Assembly (NCBI GenBank): GCA_947626725.1 | Contig: CANQTI010000082.1 | Location: 1-8,244 of the forward strand | Length of the DNA stretch: 8,244 bases | Source of the DNA: an uncultured Eisenbergiella sp. | GTDB lineage: Bacteria > Bacillota > Clostridia > Lachnospirales > Lachnospiraceae | Reading direction: 5' to 3' | Shown: positions 6,396 to 8,244 of the stretch, piece after piece | Position numbering within the stretch: the first letter of the stretch is position 1 | Layout: every line of letters starts with the position of its first letter | Notes under the pieces: model-generated | The model's database searches: none | Told to the model about the DNA's origin: nothing | The model's input: the letters and a program-made list of their open reading frames with translations, nothing else | Program-made: the position numbers and the translations under genes

Positions 6396-6431
6396 AACCG
6401 GAGATAGGTACGGATATCTCCGGTTTTCTTT
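6396..6431 (+). terminator. intrinsic terminator after the SH3b gene
   Basis: AACCGGAGATA (6396-6406) pairs perfectly with TATCTCCGGTT (6415-6425) around an 8-base loop, followed by TTTTCTTT. Strong stem, position about 60 bases past the stop. Confidence 0.88.
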
Positions 6432-6495
6432 GTTGTTCACTGTCTATTGGCGGACGCAGGACAGCCGTCGGACGAAAATGATGGGGGATCGAAAT

Positions 6496-6942
6496 ATGAA
6501 TGAAAATTCAGCCAGGGAAGACGACATCAATCTGTTGCGGGAAATTCAGAAAAATACGGGAAAGAATTTATTTGCGCTGGAGAACCTGACCGGTAAGGTA
6601 TATGATGATAATTTCGCGCTGATGCTCACCCGGGAATCCTTTAAGTATGGGGAACTGCATGATCGGGCAAAAGCGCAGCTTTTGGCTGCCAGCCGCCGTC
6701 CGGAACCGGAAAATAGGGTTGATCGGCTGATTCTGTCAGCTTCTCTGAACGCTAATACGCTGTTAAACACCACAACCAGCCGTCTGGCAGAAATGATGAT
6801 CAAGACCAGCAGCGATGGCCTTGCAAGCTTATGGAAAGCCATGAACCATAACACGGAGGCGGGAGAAAAATCTACGGAGCTCGCGAGGGAATTGATGGAT
6901 TTTGAGGAAAGCAACATCCGCGAGCTGAAAAAGTACCTGTAA
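6496..6942 (+). CDS. uncharacterised all-helical protein, 148 residues
   Basis: The product starts MNENSAREDDINLLREIQKN and ends in FEESNIRELKKYL. No signal peptide or membrane segment. The sequence reads as four long amphipathic helices (about 7-32, 36-66, 72-103, 122-147) separated by short loops, with the motif INxLREIQKNTxxxxxALExL at the front and a central LNANTLLNTTTSRLAEMMI. It looks like a four-helix bundle of the ferritin-like kind, but I see no clear pairs of Glu-x-x-His metal ligands: a His at 55 and 118 only. I recall similar hypothetical proteins from Clostridia and cannot name a family. ATG 6496 was chosen over in-frame ATGs at 6478 and 6481 because GGGGGA lies seven bases upstream. 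It follows a terminator; no obvious promoter is seen in the short gap, so how it is transcribed is open. Confidence 0.8.
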   Translation: MNENSAREDDINLLREIQKNTGKNLFALENLTGKVYDDNFALMLTRESFKYGELHDRAKAQLLAASRRPEPENRVDRLILSASLNANTLLNTTTSRLAEMMIKTSSDGLASLWKAMNHNTEAGEKSTELARELMDFEESNIRELKKYL

Positions 6943-6991
6943 TCACAAACCGCGATCACAAAACAAGGACGAAAAAAGGACAGGAAAATGC

Positions 6992-7020
6992 TTGCGCATA
7001 TCGCCCCTGTGAGATATAAT
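6992..7020 (+). promoter_or_regulatory. sigma-A promoter of the SEC-C gene
   Basis: TTGCGC (6992-6997), exact 17-base spacer, perfect TATAAT (7015-7020). Start near 7027, giving a 30-base leader. It lies inside the long open frame that begins at 6988, so that earlier start is ruled out for this transcript. Confidence 0.8.
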
Positions 7021-7056
7021 GAAAAAAATCGCGAAGCGAACGGCAGGGAGGAAAAG

Positions 7057-7563
7057 ATGGCGTTATTACAGCAGTGGAGAGATACAGCGTACGATCAGGA
7101 GACCGATCGCGGCAGGCTTAAGAAGTTCTGGGCGGATTATTTTGAACAGGAAAAGTCGATTTATAAACAGCTTCTGAAGGATCCGGACGTTGTTGTCACG
7201 GGAACTGTGAAGGAACTGGCGGAGAAATACGGTGTTGATATCATGATTATGACGGGTTTCCTGGATGGGATTAATGACAGCCTGATAACCCCCAATCCGA
7301 TCGATGAGATGGAGGAAGATACGCCGGTCAGCCTTGGCTTTGATAAAACGCGTCTCTACAAGAATATGGTTGCGGCGGATGCAGAATGGCTGTACGATTT
7401 GGAGGAATGGGAGCCTATTTTCGATCAGGAGACTCGAAAAGAGCTCTATAAAGAGCAGAAGAGATCCACCACCATCGTCAAGGAAACCAGAATTTATCCG
7501 AACGATCCCTGTCCCTGCGGCAGCGGCAAGAAATATAAAAAATGCTGCGGCAGAAACAAATGA
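7057..7563 (+). CDS. SEC-C metal-binding domain protein
   Basis: 168 residues. The C-terminus carries the SEC-C zinc motif CPCGSGKKYKKCCG (Cys152, Cys154, Cys163, Cys164), as found at the end of SecA and in many small accessory proteins; it probably binds zinc and may contact SecB-like or other partners. The N-terminal 150 residues are charged and helical (KKFWADYFEQEKSIYKQLL; TVKELAEKYGVDIMIMTGFLDGIND) and carry no motif I recognise. Length and layout fit the small SEC-C proteins common in Lachnospiraceae, of unknown function. Start ATG 7057 has GGGAGG five bases upstream and lies 30 bases after the predicted transcription start. Own promoter and terminator, so monocistronic. Cytoplasmic: no signal or membrane segment. 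Confidence 0.9.
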   Translation: MALLQQWRDTAYDQETDRGRLKKFWADYFEQEKSIYKQLLKDPDVVVTGTVKELAEKYGVDIMIMTGFLDGINDSLITPNPIDEMEEDTPVSLGFDKTRLYKNMVAADAEWLYDLEEWEPIFDQETRKELYKEQKRSTTIVKETRIYPNDPCPCGSGKKYKKCCGRNK

Positions 7564-7567
7564 GCTT

Positions 7568-7593
7568 AAGACAGCTTGGCCGACTGTTTTTTT
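7568..7593 (+). terminator. intrinsic terminator after the SEC-C gene
   Basis: AAGACAG (7568-7574) pairs with CTGTTTT (7584-7590), one wobble pair, nine-base loop; T-run 7587-7593. The stem is short, but the seven T and the position five bases after the stop codon support it. Confidence 0.6.
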
Positions 7594-7620
7594 GGATGTG
7601 TGGATGAACAGGAAAGGCGG

Positions 7621-7639
7621 CGCGCAAAGTATTTGCGCG
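7621..7639. repeat. 19-base perfect palindrome
   Basis: CGCGCAAA (7621-7628), spacer GTA, TTTGCGCG (7632-7639). Eight perfect base pairs with no T-run on either strand, so not a terminator. It lies 26 bases upstream of the T-box promoter -35 element and could be an operator for a dimeric regulator, or simply a hairpin. Confidence 0.5.
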
Positions 7640-7664
7640 GAAAGCAAAAAATAGCGGGGAAGGC

Positions 7665-7693
7665 TTTACAAGCCGGACGTTTTGCGTTAATAT
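7665..7693 (+). promoter_or_regulatory. sigma-A promoter of the T-box leader
   Basis: TTTACA (7665-7670), 17-base spacer, TAATAT (7688-7693). Transcription would begin near 7700, about 18 bases before the first paired bases of Stem I, as expected for a T-box leader. Confidence 0.75.
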
Positions 7694-7710
7694 GCTCTAT
7701 AAATGATACA

Positions 7711-8066
7711 GAAAATGCGTTGACGAGACCAGTAGGATGAGCCGTTGTGCCAGAGAGGAACGCCGCATCGGAAAGGGTGCAGTGCTGAAAGCGTTTTGAC
7801 AGGGACTCATACCGAAAACCAGCTCTGAGCGACCCTAATCCGGTCCGGTGATTCCGTTATCATCTCCAACGAAGTGGTTTTTATCCGACTGACGCCGGGT
7901 GAAAGCAAACTGGGTGGAACCGCGTAGACAGAGCGGCGGATAGCTGACCGCTGTGATTCAGGTATTATGAGCCTGGTCGATACGTCCCAGACATGATCTC
8001 TTGGCGGAGAAGGTGTTTTGATGTGCCTTTTCCGCAGCGAAGGATGGTCATGCGGGGCGTTTTTTA
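7711..8066 (+). promoter_or_regulatory. T-box riboswitch, threonine specifier (ACC)
   Basis: A T-box leader senses uncharged tRNA and lets transcription pass when that amino acid is short. Stem I: base CGTT (7718-7721) with AGCG (7828-7831) and GAG/CTC (7725-7727 / 7823-7825) around a K-turn-like TGA/GA; AGTA (7731-7734) opposite the specifier; ATGAG/CTCAT (7737-7741 / 7806-7810); AGAGA distal bulge (7752-7756); GAACGC/GCGTTT (7758-7763 / 7791-7796) with GGGTG in the upper loop. The specifier, placed after the CGAAA that precedes it in the glyQS leader, is ACC (7818-7820), followed by A: threonine. The T-box sequence TGGGTGGAACCGCG (7911-7924) gives an antiterminator of CTGGG/CCCAG (7910-7914 / 7986-7990), the canonical 7-base bulge TGGAACC, then GCGTA/TACGT (7922-7926 / 7981-7985). 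TGGA predicts a tRNA-Thr discriminator U. Controlled gene lies downstream: thrS or a threonine synthesis/uptake gene. Confidence 0.93.
7982..8065 (+). terminator. T-box-controlled terminator
   Basis: ACGTCCC (7982-7988) pairs with GGGGCGT (8054-8060) and CATGATC (7992-7998) with GGTCATG (8046-8052), each 7 bp with one wobble, separated by a small internal loop and followed by a T-run (8060-8065). Within the large loop a second 10-bp hairpin forms (GCGGAGAAGG 8004-8013, CCTTTTCCGC 8026-8035). The 5' arm reuses bases 7982-7990 of the antiterminator, so the two folds exclude each other, as in other T-boxes. Confidence 0.9.
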
Positions 8067-8244
8067 TTCCCGCGATGAAATCTGCGCAGCGGTCTGCCGT
8101 CCGCAAAGCAGAAAGCGTCGGGAAGGTTTTTGTCAGCCAAATGCGGAAAGCAGGTACATATTGTTTTGTAGGTAATTGCGAAACTCGCTAAGCTCGTTTA
8201 CGATCTTGAACCAAAACAAGGAAGAATTCGTGCAGAGCACAAAT
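8067..8244 (+). other. region after the T-box terminator without a convincing gene
   Basis: An ATG frame from 8079 runs 38 codons but has no ribosome binding site and no recognisable product. From about 8167 the composition changes to a block containing GGTAATTGCGAAACTCG and CTCGTTTACG, where CGAAAC and GTTTACG can pair (one bulge) around an inner GC/GC. This could be the end of an inserted repeat or simply the leader's 3' part. Confidence 0.3.
8230..8244 (+). CDS. possible start of the T-box-controlled gene (GTG)
   Basis: GTG at 8230-8232 is preceded by AAGGA at seven bases and opens a frame (M)QSTN that runs off the window. Too short to identify. It is the only well-placed start after the terminator, but 164 bases from it. 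Confidence 0.2.

Noticed and set aside
6366..6396. Sporulation-type (sigma F/G) promoter: GTATC, 18 bases, CATACTG
   Set aside because: It deviates from the consensus at the key last positions of both boxes, and a transcript from it would run straight into the terminator at 6396-6431.
6988..7056. Longer N-terminus for the SEC-C protein starting at ATG 6988
   Set aside because: The consensus promoter at 6992-7020 lies within it, and ATG 7057 has GGGAGG directly upstream.
7807..8175. Short frames on both strands over the T-box
   Set aside because: They coincide with conserved RNA structure of the riboswitch and have no ribosome binding sites.
8079..8195. ATG frame of 38 codons after the T-box terminator
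   Set aside because: Starts close behind the T-run with no ribosome binding site and encodes no recognisable sequence.
1..8244. CRISPR array, prophage or defence system
   Set aside because: No regularly spaced repeats, no integrase, transposase, nuclease or phage structural genes are visible on either strand.

Overview
The window looks like chromosomal DNA of a gut-type Clostridia, most probably Lachnospiraceae. Reasons: a DUF5688-family protein, strong AGGAGG-type ribosome binding sites with occasional TTG starts, a tRNA-Arg gene without an encoded CCA, a threonine-type T-box leader, and a membrane-anchored SH3b protein. Base composition looks moderately GC and even throughout. This is inference from family content; no database search was possible.

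Left part (1-3330, minus strand): three genes read right to left as a probable operon. An ABC-F ATPase comes first, then a PHP-domain phosphoesterase that starts on a TTG overlapping the ABC-F stop codon (TTGA), then a Cof-type HAD phosphatase cut by the window edge. A possible promoter for the operon lies at 3296-3324.

Middle part (3330-4970, plus strand): a structure-rich intergenic stretch leads into two very small open reading frames of 30 and 35 codons, both with good ribosome binding sites. Between them are competing hairpins, one of which can cover the ribosome binding site of the second. A long nested hairpin follows. Next come a gene with a TGGACA-17-TATAAT promoter that encodes a short DUF5688 protein, and a single tRNA-Arg(CCG) gene with its own promoter. 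The predicted first bases of the tRNA transcript are perfectly complementary to the bases just before its trailing T-run.

Right part (4970-8244, plus strand): a membrane-anchored protein with two SH3b domains and a clear terminator; an unrecognised all-helical 148-residue protein; a SEC-C metal-binding protein with a consensus -10 promoter; then about 680 bases without a convincing gene. That last stretch holds a complete T-box riboswitch: promoter, Stem I with ACC (threonine) specifier, the UGGAACC bulge, antiterminator and competing terminator. The gene it controls is not visible before the window ends. The 178 bases after the terminator are unusually long for a T-box leader, and may contain an insertion or a late GTG start.

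The strongest signals are the threonine T-box, the tRNA unit with complementary ends, and the paired small ORFs with alternative RNA structures. None of them amounts to a proven new system.
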